A stretch of 64,000 nucleotides of DNA from Actinomycetes bacterium (lineage in GTDB: Bacteria > Actinomycetota > Acidimicrobiia > Spongiisociales > JAHEDJ01), in contig JAHEDK010000001.1 in assembly GCA_024641245.1 (NCBI GenBank), forward strand, positions 1-64,000, written 5' to 3'. Both the position numbers and the translations under genes were made by a program. The notes beneath the pieces were generated by a model. The model was not told the origin of the DNA, made no database searches, and was given only the letters and a program-made list of their open reading frames with translations. Below, piece by piece: positions 17,436 to 26,243 of this stretch (the stretch's first letter is position 1; each line of letters opens with the position of its first letter).

Positions 17436-18317
17436 ATGCGCCGTCCCCCTATTGCCTATCTCGCGCTCGCCGTCGCCGCCCTCTTGTTCGGGGCGACCTT
17501 CGTCGTGATCAAAGAGGCCGTCGCTTCACTCCCTCCCCTCGCCTTCGTGGGATGGCGTTTTCTGATCAGCGCCCTTGCATTGCTGTTGCTGGCCTGGCCG
17601 CGCGGAAGCCGGATCTGGAAGGACGGCCTCCTGGCCGGAGTCCTGCTGTTTGCCGGGTTCGCCCTTCAAACATGGGGACTCTCCCTGACGTCCGCCTCGA
17701 ACTCGGGCCTCATCACCGGCCTGTATGTCGTGCTGACACCTCTCCTGGCAGCTGCCGTCACCCGGCGCCTGCCCGGCGCCTGGACCACAATCGGTGCAGG
17801 TGTGGCGATTGCCGGATTGGCGTTGCTGACGATCGATGAGTCCTTCCGCCTCCAGAGCGGGGATCTGATGACGGTCGGATGTGCCGTTGCCTTTGCCGGG
17901 CACATCGTGGTGATGTCGCGAGTCGCCTATCGCCACCCGGTAGTGCCGTTTGCGGCGGTGCAACTGCTATTCACCGCCGTTGCTGCGCTGGCGGCATCGG
18001 CCGCCTTCGAAGGGCTCCCCTTCCCGGCGTCATCGGATCTTCCGGCTCTCCTGCTCACCGGTCTGGCCGTGAGCGGCGGCGCATTCATTCTTCAAGTGTG
18101 GGCTCAGACCGTGGTGGGGCCGGCTCGCACTGCCATGTTGCTGGCGCTTGAACCCGTTTTCGCGGTCGTGTTTGCGGCCTGGCTGCTCAGCGAGCGGCTC
18201 ACCGCACGCGGATGGATCGGCTCGATCCTCATCCTCGGTGCGATCTACGTGGTGCTGACAACCACAAAGGACAACGACGAGATCCCGGCGGCCGAGGCCG
18301 TCAGCCCCGCCCACTGA
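17436..18317 (+). CDS. DMT superfamily transporter (EamA family)
   Basis: 293 residues with about ten membrane helices in two homologous EamA halves. The first begins AYLALAVAALLFGATFVVIKEAV and the second about residue 145 (LMTVGCAVAFAGHIVVMSRVAY), each read in parts. A conserved GLYVVLTPLLAA stretch ends the first half and LALEPVFAVVFAAWLLSERLT the second. These proteins export amino acids, nucleotides or other small metabolites; the substrate cannot be told. The gene follows the thioesterase stop by 11 bases. Confidence 0.9.
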   Translation: MRRPPIAYLALAVAALLFGATFVVIKEAVASLPPLAFVGWRFLISALALLLLAWPRGSRIWKDGLLAGVLLFAGFALQTWGLSLTSASNSGLITGLYVVLTPLLAAAVTRRLPGAWTTIGAGVAIAGLALLTIDESFRLQSGDLMTVGCAVAFAGHIVVMSRVAYRHPVVPFAAVQLLFTAVAALAASAAFEGLPFPASSDLPALLLTGLAVSGGAFILQVWAQTVVGPARTAMLLALEPVFAVVFAAWLLSERLTARGWIGSILILGAIYVVLTTTKDNDEIPAAEAVSPAH

Positions 18318-18320
18318 TGG

Positions 18321-18623
18321 TCAGCGCGGCGCAGCCAGCCTCCTGGTCGCCTCGGCGATCTCCTGGCGACGCTGTGCTCGGCGAACGATCCTCATCATCA
18401 CTCGCAATGTTGCGGTGAGCCCGAACAGCAACAAAGCCAGGCCGATCGCCAACTCAGGTCCGGACGCATAGCCGGTCGCGCATGCAGACAATCCGTCGCC
18501 ACACAGACCGTATCCGGTACCGCCCGAGGCAAGGTCGAGCAACACCAGGAGCGGCACTGCCGCAACGGCTACCACGGCCAGCAGCAACGCGGCGATGATG
18601 AATCTCAACCAGAACACGCTCAT
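18321..18623 (-). CDS. small two-helix membrane protein of unknown function
   Basis: 100 residues. Two hydrophobic segments lie at about 5-30 (FWLRFIIAALLLAVVAVAAV) and 56-76 (ELAIGLALLLFGLTATLRV). A short loop between them has two cysteines (LCGDGLSACATG) that could form a disulfide outside the cell. The C-terminus is strongly basic (MRIVRRAQRRQEIAEATRRLAAPR in parts) and should lie in the cytoplasm. Family not recognised. It is divergent from the ThyX-like gene, with 52 bases between the starts. Confidence 0.6.
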   Translation of the reverse strand: MSVFWLRFIIAALLLAVVAVAAVPLLVLLDLASGGTGYGLCGDGLSACATGYASGPELAIGLALLLFGLTATLRVMMRIVRRAQRRQEIAEATRRLAAPR

Positions 18624-18661
18624 AGCAACGGCAGGCTACCCCGTCTTGGTTCCCTCTCCGG

Positions 18662-18667
18662 TACTAT
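18662..18667 (+). promoter_or_regulatory. candidate -10 box of a leaderless promoter for the ThyX-like gene
   Basis: TACTAT ends 8 bases before the GTG at 18676, with no ribosome binding site between. The position fits transcription starting at the GTG itself. Confidence 0.55.
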
Positions 18668-18675
18668 CGCGCTCT

Positions 18676-20295
18676 GTGAGCGCCTACTACGAAGAGCCAT
18701 TCACCCCGGCGGAGACCGCCATCCTTGGTCGGTTCTTCACGAACACCGATAGACCGGTCTTCGGCCTTATCAATCTTCCGGAGGTCGTCAAGGGCGCTTT
18801 GTTCGCCAGATACTCACGAACCCACAAGTCCGTCCGTAGGTTGTTCCTCGACGAATTCGTCGACAACGCCGACCTCGGCATCGAGGCCATTGCTGCCAAC
18901 CTCCAGAACGAAGACGCCATCATCAAGTTCCGAAGGGCGGAAGAGCTCTACGATCGAGTGTTCTTCGAATACGGCGACGATTCGGTAGCCCAGCTGGGTG
19001 GCGTGCACCTCGCCTGCGAACAAGCCTCCAACGTGCTCACAAAAGTGCTCGAGTGGGGTCGGATCGCCGCGTACCTCGAACAAAGCACTCGCTATATCGC
19101 CTACGACCGTCCGCTTGGAGAGCGCTTTCGCTACTTCGTTCCAGAGGAGATCAAAGGTGCCGGACTGGAAGACGCCTTCACGGATTACATGGAGCGGATC
19201 TTCACCTTCTATTCGAAGGCTGTCGAACGGCTGGTTGATCACTTCGCCGCCATCTACCCGCATCAGGCGTCAGATAGCGACGTCGTCTGGCGCTCAACGA
19301 TCCGTGCCAAGGCATACGACACGGTCCGCGGGATCCTTCCGGCTGCCACGCAGTCCAACGTGGGCATCTACGGAACGGGCCAGGCATACGAGATGGCCCT
19401 CGTGAGAATGCAAGCCCATCCGCTCGCCGAGGTGCGCACGTACGGGGCACTGATGCTCGATGAGCTCCGTAAGCAGATACCCGCCTTCATGAAGCGGGTA
19501 GATCTACCAGAGCGCGGTCTTGCGTGGAGCAACTACCTCGCCGCCTCGGCCGGTGCGGTCGCACACATCGCCGGCTCACTCGATGAGCAGCCGGAGGAGA
19601 CCGATGAAGTCACGCTCGTCGATTGGGATCAAGACGCCGAGCTCAAGGTCGCGGCCGCCGCCCTGTACGCCGCCACCGAACTGCCGGATTCGCAGCTCCT
19701 GAGACACGTCGAACGCCTCCCGTCTGAGGAAAGGGCGCGCATTCTCCGGGCCTATGTCGGCGATCGCCGCAACCGGCGGCACAAACCGGGTCGGGCCATG
19801 GAACGGGTCTCCTACCGATTCGACATCCTCTCGGACTACGGCGCCTTCCGCGATCTTCAGCGACACCGCATGCTCACCATCGAGTGGCAGCGGTTGACTA
19901 CCCGCTTCGGCTATGACACGCCGGTGGAGGTCGCCGAGGCAGGATTCCTAGAAGAGTGGGACGCGCTCATGCAGCGTGCGTCCGATCTCTCCGAGCAGGT
20001 GGGCGCTGCCACGAATGCCGACGTTGCTCAGTATGTTGTCCCGTTCGCATACCGCATCCGCTACATGATCGAGATGAACGCCAGGGAGGCGTTCCACCTC
20101 CTCGAACTACGCACGCAACCGGCGGGACATCCCAGCTACCGGCGCGTTTGTCAGGAAATGCACCGCCAGATCAGGGACGTCGCCGGACATGAGATCATCG
20201 CAGACGCCATGCAATTCGTCGACTACTCGGACCCCGGCCTCGAACGCATCGACGAAGAACGACGGCTCGAGGCAAAGCGAGCAAACAAGGGGTAG
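18676..20295 (+). CDS. tandem ThyX-like (flavin-dependent thymidylate synthase fold) protein
   Basis: 539 residues from the GTG at 18676; the longer open frame would run into the divergent gene. It contains two ThyX-like repeats. In repeat 1, residues 100-144 end in YLEQSTRYIAYD and residues 215-263 resemble the ThyX C-terminal part (RGILPAATQSNVG...LAEVR). In repeat 2, residues 387-416 read LQRHRMLTIEWQRLTTRFGYD and 455-499 include NAREAFHLLELRTQPAGHPSYR. Canonical ThyX (about 230 residues) has RHR followed by S...SxRY in one subunit. Here repeat 1 keeps the serine and RY but lacks RHR, and repeat 2 keeps RHR but lacks the serine. Long proteins of this kind are usually labelled FAD-dependent thymidylate synthase; real dTMP synthesis is uncertain. 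Confidence 0.8.
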   Translation: MSAYYEEPFTPAETAILGRFFTNTDRPVFGLINLPEVVKGALFARYSRTHKSVRRLFLDEFVDNADLGIEAIAANLQNEDAIIKFRRAEELYDRVFFEYGDDSVAQLGGVHLACEQASNVLTKVLEWGRIAAYLEQSTRYIAYDRPLGERFRYFVPEEIKGAGLEDAFTDYMERIFTFYSKAVERLVDHFAAIYPHQASDSDVVWRSTIRAKAYDTVRGILPAATQSNVGIYGTGQAYEMALVRMQAHPLAEVRTYGALMLDELRKQIPAFMKRVDLPERGLAWSNYLAASAGAVAHIAGSLDEQPEETDEVTLVDWDQDAELKVAAAALYAATELPDSQLLRHVERLPSEERARILRAYVGDRRNRRHKPGRAMERVSYRFDILSDYGAFRDLQRHRMLTIEWQRLTTRFGYDTPVEVAEAGFLEEWDALMQRASDLSEQVGAATNADVAQYVVPFAYRIRYMIEMNAREAFHLLELRTQPAGHPSYRRVCQEMHRQIRDVAGHEIIADAMQFVDYSDPGLERIDEERRLEAKRANKG

Positions 20296-20378
20296 CGCTC
20301 TTTCCCGAAACGCGACCCTCGTATTCCAACGGCTACCGGCGAAGTGCGGACACAGCACGGGACCAATTGCCGATTGCC

Positions 20379-20594
20379 CTAGGTGCCTCCGAGGGGGATC
20401 CGAAACACCAGCATCCCTTCCTCCACCGCCCAGGAAGCTTTGGCAACCAACGAGAAGTCCATGAAATCGGCCTCGGCCTGCTCGATGAGGCGCTGACGCT
20501 CTGGACCGGCGACCGGTGGAAGGTTTCGCTCTTTGACGGCATCAGCCCGGGCCTGGAAGCGAGCGATGAACTGGTCGACGTCGAACTCTGCCAT
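20379..20594 (-). CDS. small protein of unknown function
   Basis: 71 residues (MAEFDVDQFIARFQARADAV...), ATG at 20594 and TAG stop. The first two thirds are predicted helical and charged; the last third (ASWAVEEGMLVFRIPLGG) reads like two strands. No motif recognised. It is convergent with the ThyX-like gene and divergent from the first ArsA-type gene. The composition is typical of a real soluble protein, unlike the basic Arg/Ser-rich shadow frames nearby. Confidence 0.6.
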   Translation of the reverse strand: MAEFDVDQFIARFQARADAVKERNLPPVAGPERQRLIEQAEADFMDFSLVAKASWAVEEGMLVFRIPLGGT

Positions 20595-20677
20595 GTGGTG
20601 AACTCCAATACATTGCTTTCCCTCAGGCTATCGCGTCGACCGTCCGTTCGATCGGTCTGGCGGTAGTCCGGCACCAC

Positions 20678-20683
20678 TACCCT
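20678..20683 (+). promoter_or_regulatory. candidate -10 box of a leaderless promoter for the ArsA-type pair
   Basis: TACCCT ends 7 bases before the ATG at 20691, with no ribosome binding site between. This is the same arrangement as ahead of xpt and the ThyX-like gene. Confidence 0.5.
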
Positions 20684-20690
20684 GACTCCG

Positions 20691-21545
20691 ATGGATTCAT
20701 TGCGGCTCGTCATAGTCACCGGAAAGGGAGGGGTGGGCCGGTCGGCCGTGGCAGCAGCCCTCGCGCTGCGCTCCGTACGGGCCGGACGCAGGACCCTGGC
20801 CATTTCCATGACCGAATCAGGCGGCCTGGGCGAACACCTAGGCGTCGAGACTCTCGGACCGAACCCCCACGAGATCCGCAGCGGTCTGTCGGCACTGCAG
20901 GTCGAGCGCCCGGCCGCCCTCGATGAATACCTGCGCCTTCAGGTCGGCATCCCCAAGTTCGCCAGGTTGGGACCCCTGGCCAGCGCCTTCGATGCGCTCG
21001 CCTCGGCCGCCCCCGGCATCCGCGAGATCGTCACGATGGGCAAGGTGCTCTATGAGGTGCGACGTGGAGACACCTGGGATCTCGTCGTGGCAGACGGCCC
21101 ACCGATCGGCCAGATCGGTTCGCACTTGCGCGCCCCCCGCACGGTTTCGGATCTGGTGCCAACCGGCCGGATTCGCGACCAGGCGGCCTGGATGGCCGAC
21201 ATCCTCGCCGATCCGGCTCGATCTGCCCTCGTGCTGGTCACGCTTGCTGAAGAACTGCCGGCCCTGGAAACGGCCGAGGCAATGATCTGGCTTCAGAATT
21301 CGAAGCTGATCACTACGAAGGGGGTCATCACGAACCGCGTCCTGGAACCGTTGGGGGTTCCGGTGTCGACCGGCCCCTCGAAGGGAGCCGTGCACGAAGC
21401 GGCGCTGCTCCACCACGGTCTGGTCGAAGAACAAACGAAGTGGCTCAAGCAAACACCCGACGGACCTCGGTTGCCGTATCTGTTCGGAGCAACCGGGCCG
21501 GCCGAAGTAGCAGAGCGACTCGCCGATCTGTTGGAGTCCCTGTGA
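20691..21545 (+). CDS. ArsA/Get3-like ATPase, first partner (variant P-loop)
   Basis: 284 residues of the ArsA/GET3 branch of the SIMIBI NTPases. The P-loop reads GKGGVGRS near residue 11: the first, signature lysine is kept, but the P-loop lysine is replaced by arginine. The switch II region is VVADGPPIGQIGSHLR. The C-terminal part (LPYLFGATGPAEVAERLADLLE) is typical of actinobacterial members. The gene overlaps the second ArsA-type gene by GTGA. A homologous adjacent pair is known in Mycobacterium tuberculosis (Rv3679-Rv3680), where the products form a complex. Function here, perhaps membrane-protein targeting or stress, is inference. Confidence 0.85.
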   Translation: MDSLRLVIVTGKGGVGRSAVAAALALRSVRAGRRTLAISMTESGGLGEHLGVETLGPNPHEIRSGLSALQVERPAALDEYLRLQVGIPKFARLGPLASAFDALASAAPGIREIVTMGKVLYEVRRGDTWDLVVADGPPIGQIGSHLRAPRTVSDLVPTGRIRDQAAWMADILADPARSALVLVTLAEELPALETAEAMIWLQNSKLITTKGVITNRVLEPLGVPVSTGPSKGAVHEAALLHHGLVEEQTKWLKQTPDGPRLPYLFGATGPAEVAERLADLLESL

Positions 21546-22567
21546 CCAGGGCGATCCTCGTCACCGGAGCGGGCGGCGTCGGCAAGACCACGCTGTCGGC
21601 TGCCATTGCCGTCCGTGCCGCCCGGTCGGGAAAACGCACACTCGCGCTCACCGTAGATCCGGCCCGGCGCTTGGCGGACGCGCTTGGTGTCGGAACGCTC
21701 GGAGCAGTTCCAACCGCCAATGCGCAACTCGAACTTCTCTGGGGGGCAATGCTCGACGCCGAACACTCGTGGGATGCGGTTGCACGACGCCATGCCGATC
21801 CGGAGGTGGCCGAACGGCTCGTATCCTCCGAGTTCTTCCGGGTGGCCGCCAGGCATTTCCCGGCCAGCCAGTCGTATGCCGCCGCTGAACGGATGGCCGA
21901 TCATCTGGAGAGCGGCGAGTGGGATGTGGTAGTCGTGGATACTCCACCGGCGGCCGGCGGCATCGAGTTCTTCACGGCACCGGCGGAGACACGCGATCTC
22001 GTCGGTGGACGCCTCATCCGCTGGATCACCGGTGGCCCGCTCCCCGGTCGACGCAGCTTGTTCCGAATCGCCGGACGTCCGGCCCTGCGGATGGCGAGCG
22101 CCGTGCTCGGCTCCGATCTACTCGAGAGAGTGGCCGAGTTCCTGTTTGATCTCCGCACAACCCACGACAGTGTTTCGCGGCGAGCGGCCGCCATCGAGCG
22201 GCACTTCAGGCAGGCATCGACTCTCGTCGTGACGACCGCAGATCCGGCGCCGTTGCGAGAAGCAGAGCGCTTCTTCCGTGAGCTCCCCAAGGTCGCCAGC
22301 CGCCCGGAACTGGTTGTGTTCAATCGATCGCTCCCAGACTTTTGGACGACGGCCCCGGCACCGGCAGACACACCTCCGGTTCTGGCCGAGAACCTGCGCA
22401 GATGGTCGTCCGAAGCAACACGACAAGCAGCGCATCGCGGAGAGTTCGCAGCCCACCACAAGACGGTCGTGGCGACGGTCCCCTGGCAACCGGAAAGCCC
22501 GACCAGCCTGCACGCGTTGGACGAGTTGTTCACTAGAGCGGAGGGTCTGGACGTCCTGGGGTTCTGA
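21542..22567 (+). CDS. ArsA/Get3-like ATPase, second partner
   Basis: 341 residues from the GTG at 21542, which overlaps the stop of the first partner (GTGA); the longer open frame lies inside that gene. The P-loop is TGAGGVGKTT: the P-loop lysine is intact but the signature lysine that normally precedes GG is alanine. VDPARRLADALG is the switch I region and VVVDTPPAAGGIEFF the switch II region. The arrangement and the complementary changes in the two P-loops suggest an obligate heterodimer. No arsenite-binding cysteines are seen. Confidence 0.87.
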   Translation: MTRAILVTGAGGVGKTTLSAAIAVRAARSGKRTLALTVDPARRLADALGVGTLGAVPTANAQLELLWGAMLDAEHSWDAVARRHADPEVAERLVSSEFFRVAARHFPASQSYAAAERMADHLESGEWDVVVVDTPPAAGGIEFFTAPAETRDLVGGRLIRWITGGPLPGRRSLFRIAGRPALRMASAVLGSDLLERVAEFLFDLRTTHDSVSRRAAAIERHFRQASTLVVTTADPAPLREAERFFRELPKVASRPELVVFNRSLPDFWTTAPAPADTPPVLAENLRRWSSEATRQAAHRGEFAAHHKTVVATVPWQPESPTSLHALDELFTRAEGLDVLGF

Positions 22568-22590
22568 AGGAGTCCGCGGCTCCCCGTCGC

Positions 22591-22618
22591 AACCTAGAAC
22601 CTAGAACCCAGAACCTCT
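22591..22618. repeat. heptamer tandem repeat, AACCTAG type
   Basis: Four units, AACCTAG, AACCTAG, AACCCAG and AACCTCT, lie at exact 7-base spacing in the gap between the convergent ArsA-type gene and dnaE. They match the repeats at 6521 and 15560. The last unit runs into the hairpin at 22615. Confidence 0.88.
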
Positions 22619-22637
22619 GAAATGGCCCCTTTCAGAG
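22615..22637. terminator. hairpin between convergent arsA-type gene and dnaE
   Basis: CTCTGAAA at 22615-22622 pairs exactly with TTTCAGAG at 22630-22637 (8 bp, 7-base loop). The right arm contains the dnaE TGA stop. Read on either strand the stem ends in short A/T runs, so it could work as a weak bidirectional terminator. Confidence 0.55.
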
Positions 22638-25600
22638 TATCGATTTCTGTCCGAAAAGCTCGCGCAACTCCGCATAGAGGTCGCTGCGCGGCTCGACGCG
22701 GTGGTCGTCACCCAGCTTCAACACCTTGTGTCCGGTGTCCGTCGTCATGTGGAGATATACGGGGGCTTGCCCCGGATGGTTGATCAACACATCCTTCAAT
22801 TGCTTGACCCGTTCGGGTGAGAGCAAGCGGGCAGGGATCTCGAGCGTCACCGCGCCGTCGGGATCGAGTTGCGGCTCTTCAATGCCGTAGGCCATCACCT
22901 TGACATCGTCACCACGATGGTCCAAGCGACCCCTCACCAGTAGAATTGCATCCTCGCGAATCAGCGGTCCGCACTCGTTGACGGTACGCGGGAAGGCAAC
23001 GACTTCAACGGAGCCGGCCAGATCCTCGATGGTGAAGTAGATCATCTGATCACCGTTGCGCGTGAAGCGGCGATTGATACCCGAGACCAGACCACCGACC
23101 GTGATGGACGCTCCGTCGGTGAGTTCCATCAGATCCGGGATACCGCAAGTGACCACACGTCGCAACAGTCCCTCGATACCGAGCAACGGATGGTCGGAGA
23201 TGAACAGGCCCAGCATCTCCTTCTCGAATCCGAGTTTCGTCCGTTTGTCCCACTCGTCATCCGGAATCTCTACGACTTCGGAGAAGACTTCTTGCTCGCC
23301 GCCGAAGAGGCTGAACTGGCCGAGGTCTTCCTTGCGTCTGCGGGCAATCGTTGATTCGAGTATCTGCTCGAACGTCAGGATCAGTCCCTTCCGAGCCAAT
23401 CCGAGCGCATCGAACGCTCCGGCCTTGATGAGCGACTCCACCGTCCGGCGATTGAGGGCGGAGACGTCGACGCGGTCGACGAAGTCCTGGAAATCGGTGA
23501 ACGGCCCTCCCTCGGTCCGTGCCTCGATGATCCTCTCCACAACGCCTTCCCCCACATTGCGTACCGCCGAGAGACCGAACCGGATCTTGCCGGAGCGAAC
23601 TGTGAAATCAACCTCGGATTCGTTTACGTCCGGCACCAGCACGCTCGAGCCCATATTTCTGCACTCGCCGAGATAGAGAGCCGTTCGGTCTTTGTCCTTT
23701 TTGGTCGAGGTGAGGATGGCGGCCATGTATTCGGCCGGATAGTGAGCCTTGAGGTACGCCGTCTGAAAGGCGATGTAGGCGTAGCAGGCGCTGTGCGGGA
23801 TGTTGAAGCCGTAGCCGGCGAACGGTTCGATGGCATCCCACAACTCACGACCGAGATTCACCGGGTGGCCCTGCGCCGCGCACCCCTCCGCGAATTTCTG
23901 CTTCTCGGCGTTCATCACCGATTTGATCTTCTTGCCCATCGCCTTGCGGAGATTGTCTGCTTCGGCCATCGAGTAGCCGGCCAGGTCGCGGGCGACCTGC
24001 ATGACCTGCTCCTGGTAGACGATGATCCCGTAAGTGGATTCGAGGAACGGTTTGGTGGCGGGATGCGGGTATTCAACCGTCTTGCGCTTGTTCTTGCGCT
24101 CTGCGTACTCGTAGTGCATGTTCTGACCCATGGGACCGGGACGGAACAGAGCGTTCGTGGCAACGATGTGATCGAATGTTTCCGGCTGAAGCGAGCGGAT
24201 CAGCGACCGCATCGCCGAGCCCTCCAACTGGAACACTCCAACGGTGTCCGTGTTCCGAATCAACTCGAAGGTCTCCGGATCGTCCAGCGGGACACTGTCG
24301 ATGTCGATGATCCCGCCACCGGACGCCTCGATCAATTCCAGCGTTCGCTCAATGATCGCCAGGGTGCGCAGACCGAGGAAGTCCATCTTGAGGAGGCCGA
24401 GGTCGGCAATTCCGTGCATCTCGTACTGCGTGACGATCTCAGCGCCTTCGCCCTTCTGCTGGATGGGCACGAGCCCTGTCAGGGGCTCCGGAGCAATGAC
24501 GACCGCCGCCGCATGGATCGAGTCCTGCCTGCGGAGTCCTTCGAGGCCTTTGGCGGCGTCAACCACCTGGCGAACTTCGGCCTCGGCTTCGTAGGCGTCC
24601 CGCAAACCCGCCGCATTCGAAAACCAGTCTTTCACGGTGACATCGGCCTCCGCCGCCGGAGGAGTCAGACACTGTTCTAACGAAGGCTCTTTGCCGAGAA
24701 TCGCAGGAGGCATCAGCTTGGCAACCCGGTCGCCCAGACCGTAGGGATGTCCCAGAACCCGAGCGGCGTCACGAATAGCCTGTTTGCCTTTGATGGTGGA
24801 GAAGGTGATGATCTGGGCGACGTGGTCCGACCCGTATTTCTCTGCGGCGTACCGGATCATTTCACCCCGATAGCGTTCATCGAAGTCCATGTCGATGTCG
24901 GGCATCTCCCGGCGGCCGGGATTGAGGAACCGCTCGAAGATCATGCCGTATTGGAGCGGATCGAGGTCGGTGATCCGAAGGCAATACGAAACGATGGAGC
25001 CGGCCGCACTACCGCGACCAGGTCCAACGCGTATCCGCTGCTGGCGGGCATAGCGAATGAGATCCCACACGATGAGGAAGTAGGCAGGAAAGCCCATGTC
25101 GTCGATGATGCGGAGCTCGTGTTCGATTCGCTCCCGCGCATCCTCCGGCACCGGATCGCCGTACCGAAGCCGGGCCCCCTCCTCGACCAACTCGCGAAGG
25201 AATGACCGCTCGGTGTGCCCCTCGGGAACGGGGAATACCGGCAACAGGAAGTTGCCGAACTCCAACTCCACGTTGGCCCGCTCGGCGACCCACAACGTGT
25301 TGGTGAGAGCTCCGGGGAAGCGCTCCTCCGGGAACAGGGATCGCATTTCGGCGGCAGTTTTCACGTAGAGACCGGATCCCTCGAATCGAAATCGGTTCTC
25401 GTCGTCGATTGTCGAACCGGTTTGAATGCAAAGGAGAACGTCGTGGGCCGCCGCATCCTCCGCGGTGATGTAGTGCGAGTCGTTGGCAGCCAGCAGCGGA
25501 GCGCTGAGCTTGCGGGAGATGTCCGCCAGATCGGGCAGAATTCGTCGCTGCGCTTCGATCCCGTGATCCCCCAGCTCGATGAAGAAGTTGTCGCGACCGA

Positions 25601-26138
25601 AGATGTCCTGATACATCGCGGCAGCCTCGACGGCACCGTCGAAATCCCTGCTCAGCTGCGTGTTGCCCTCTTCCCGTGAAGCATCTGGAGCAAGCAGGCT
25701 CGGCACATGGCCGCCGAGACAGCCCGAGGTGGCGATGATGCCCTCGGAGTAGCAGCTGAGCAGGTCGATATCCATCCGCGGCTTGTAGTAGTACCCCTCG
25801 AGGTACGACTTGCTGACGAGTTGCATGAGATTGCGGTAACCGGTCTGGTTCTCTGCCAGCAACGTCATGTGGTGCCGGATATTCTCGGCGCGGGCAGGTC
25901 GATCGAATCGGCTGCCGGGTGTCACATAGGCTTCGACCCCGATGATCGGCTTGATGCCGGCTCGGGTCGCTGCCTTGTAGAAATCAACGACGCCGTACAT
26001 GACGCCGTGATCCGTGATCGCAACCGCCGGTTGCCCGTCGGCCTTGACGGCGGCTACCAGATCGTTCACCCGCGCAGCACCGTCGAGCATCGAGAACTCT
26101 GTGTGAACGTGGAGGTGGGCGAAGCTATCGCGGTCCAT
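22632..26138 (-). CDS. dnaE: DNA polymerase III alpha subunit
   Basis: 1168 residues, full length, the DnaE1 type. The N-terminal PHP domain begins FAHLHVHTEFSMLDGAARV. The polymerase core has the catalytic aspartates in PDIDMDFDERYRGE and the fingers part GRGSAAGSIVSYCL. A helix-hairpin-helix region follows, then an OB fold near the C-terminus (ITVGGLVSGINRRFTRNGDQMIYFTIED in parts). It is the replicative polymerase subunit. An error-prone DnaE2/ImuC is less likely given the length and complete PHP domain. The ATG at 26138 has no obvious ribosome binding site. Confidence 0.96.
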   Translation of the reverse strand: MDRDSFAHLHVHTEFSMLDGAARVNDLVAAVKADGQPAVAITDHGVMYGVVDFYKAATRAGIKPIIGVEAYVTPGSRFDRPARAENIRHHMTLLAENQTGYRNLMQLVSKSYLEGYYYKPRMDIDLLSCYSEGIIATSGCLGGHVPSLLAPDASREEGNTQLSRDFDGAVEAAAMYQDIFGRDNFFIELGDHGIEAQRRILPDLADISRKLSAPLLAANDSHYITAEDAAAHDVLLCIQTGSTIDDENRFRFEGSGLYVKTAAEMRSLFPEERFPGALTNTLWVAERANVELEFGNFLLPVFPVPEGHTERSFLRELVEEGARLRYGDPVPEDARERIEHELRIIDDMGFPAYFLIVWDLIRYARQQRIRVGPGRGSAAGSIVSYCLRITDLDPLQYGMIFERFLNPGRREMPDIDMDFDERYRGEMIRYAAEKYGSDHVAQIITFSTIKGKQAIRDAARVLGHPYGLGDRVAKLMPPAILGKEPSLEQCLTPPAAEADVTVKDWFSNAAGLRDAYEAEAEVRQVVDAAKGLEGLRRQDSIHAAAVVIAPEPLTGLVPIQQKGEGAEIVTQYEMHGIADLGLLKMDFLGLRTLAIIERTLELIEASGGGIIDIDSVPLDDPETFELIRNTDTVGVFQLEGSAMRSLIRSLQPETFDHIVATNALFRPGPMGQNMHYEYAERKNKRKTVEYPHPATKPFLESTYGIIVYQEQVMQVARDLAGYSMAEADNLRKAMGKKIKSVMNAEKQKFAEGCAAQGHPVNLGRELWDAIEPFAGYGFNIPHSACYAYIAFQTAYLKAHYPAEYMAAILTSTKKDKDRTALYLGECRNMGSSVLVPDVNESEVDFTVRSGKIRFGLSAVRNVGEGVVERIIEARTEGGPFTDFQDFVDRVDVSALNRRTVESLIKAGAFDALGLARKGLILTFEQILESTIARRRKEDLGQFSLFGGEQEVFSEVVEIPDDEWDKRTKLGFEKEMLGLFISDHPLLGIEGLLRRVVTCGIPDLMELTDGASITVGGLVSGINRRFTRNGDQMIYFTIEDLAGSVEVVAFPRTVNECGPLIREDAILLVRGRLDHRGDDVKVMAYGIEEPQLDPDGAVTLEIPARLLSPERVKQLKDVLINHPGQAPVYLHMTTDTGHKVLKLGDDHRVEPRSDLYAELRELFGQKSIL

Positions 26139-26243
26139 GAGTCCGAACTACATCAGTGGGATTCCCGACTGTAGCAGTTGGCCCGGCTCCCCGATCGCGA
26201 GGCGAGAGGTGCATTTCGCGCCCGCGGCTGCCATCGGACTCCA

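Noticed and set aside
23742-24680. 312-codon plus-strand frame antisense to dnaE
   Set aside because: The dnaE catalytic motifs lie on the other strand in the same region; this frame has no recognisable domain.
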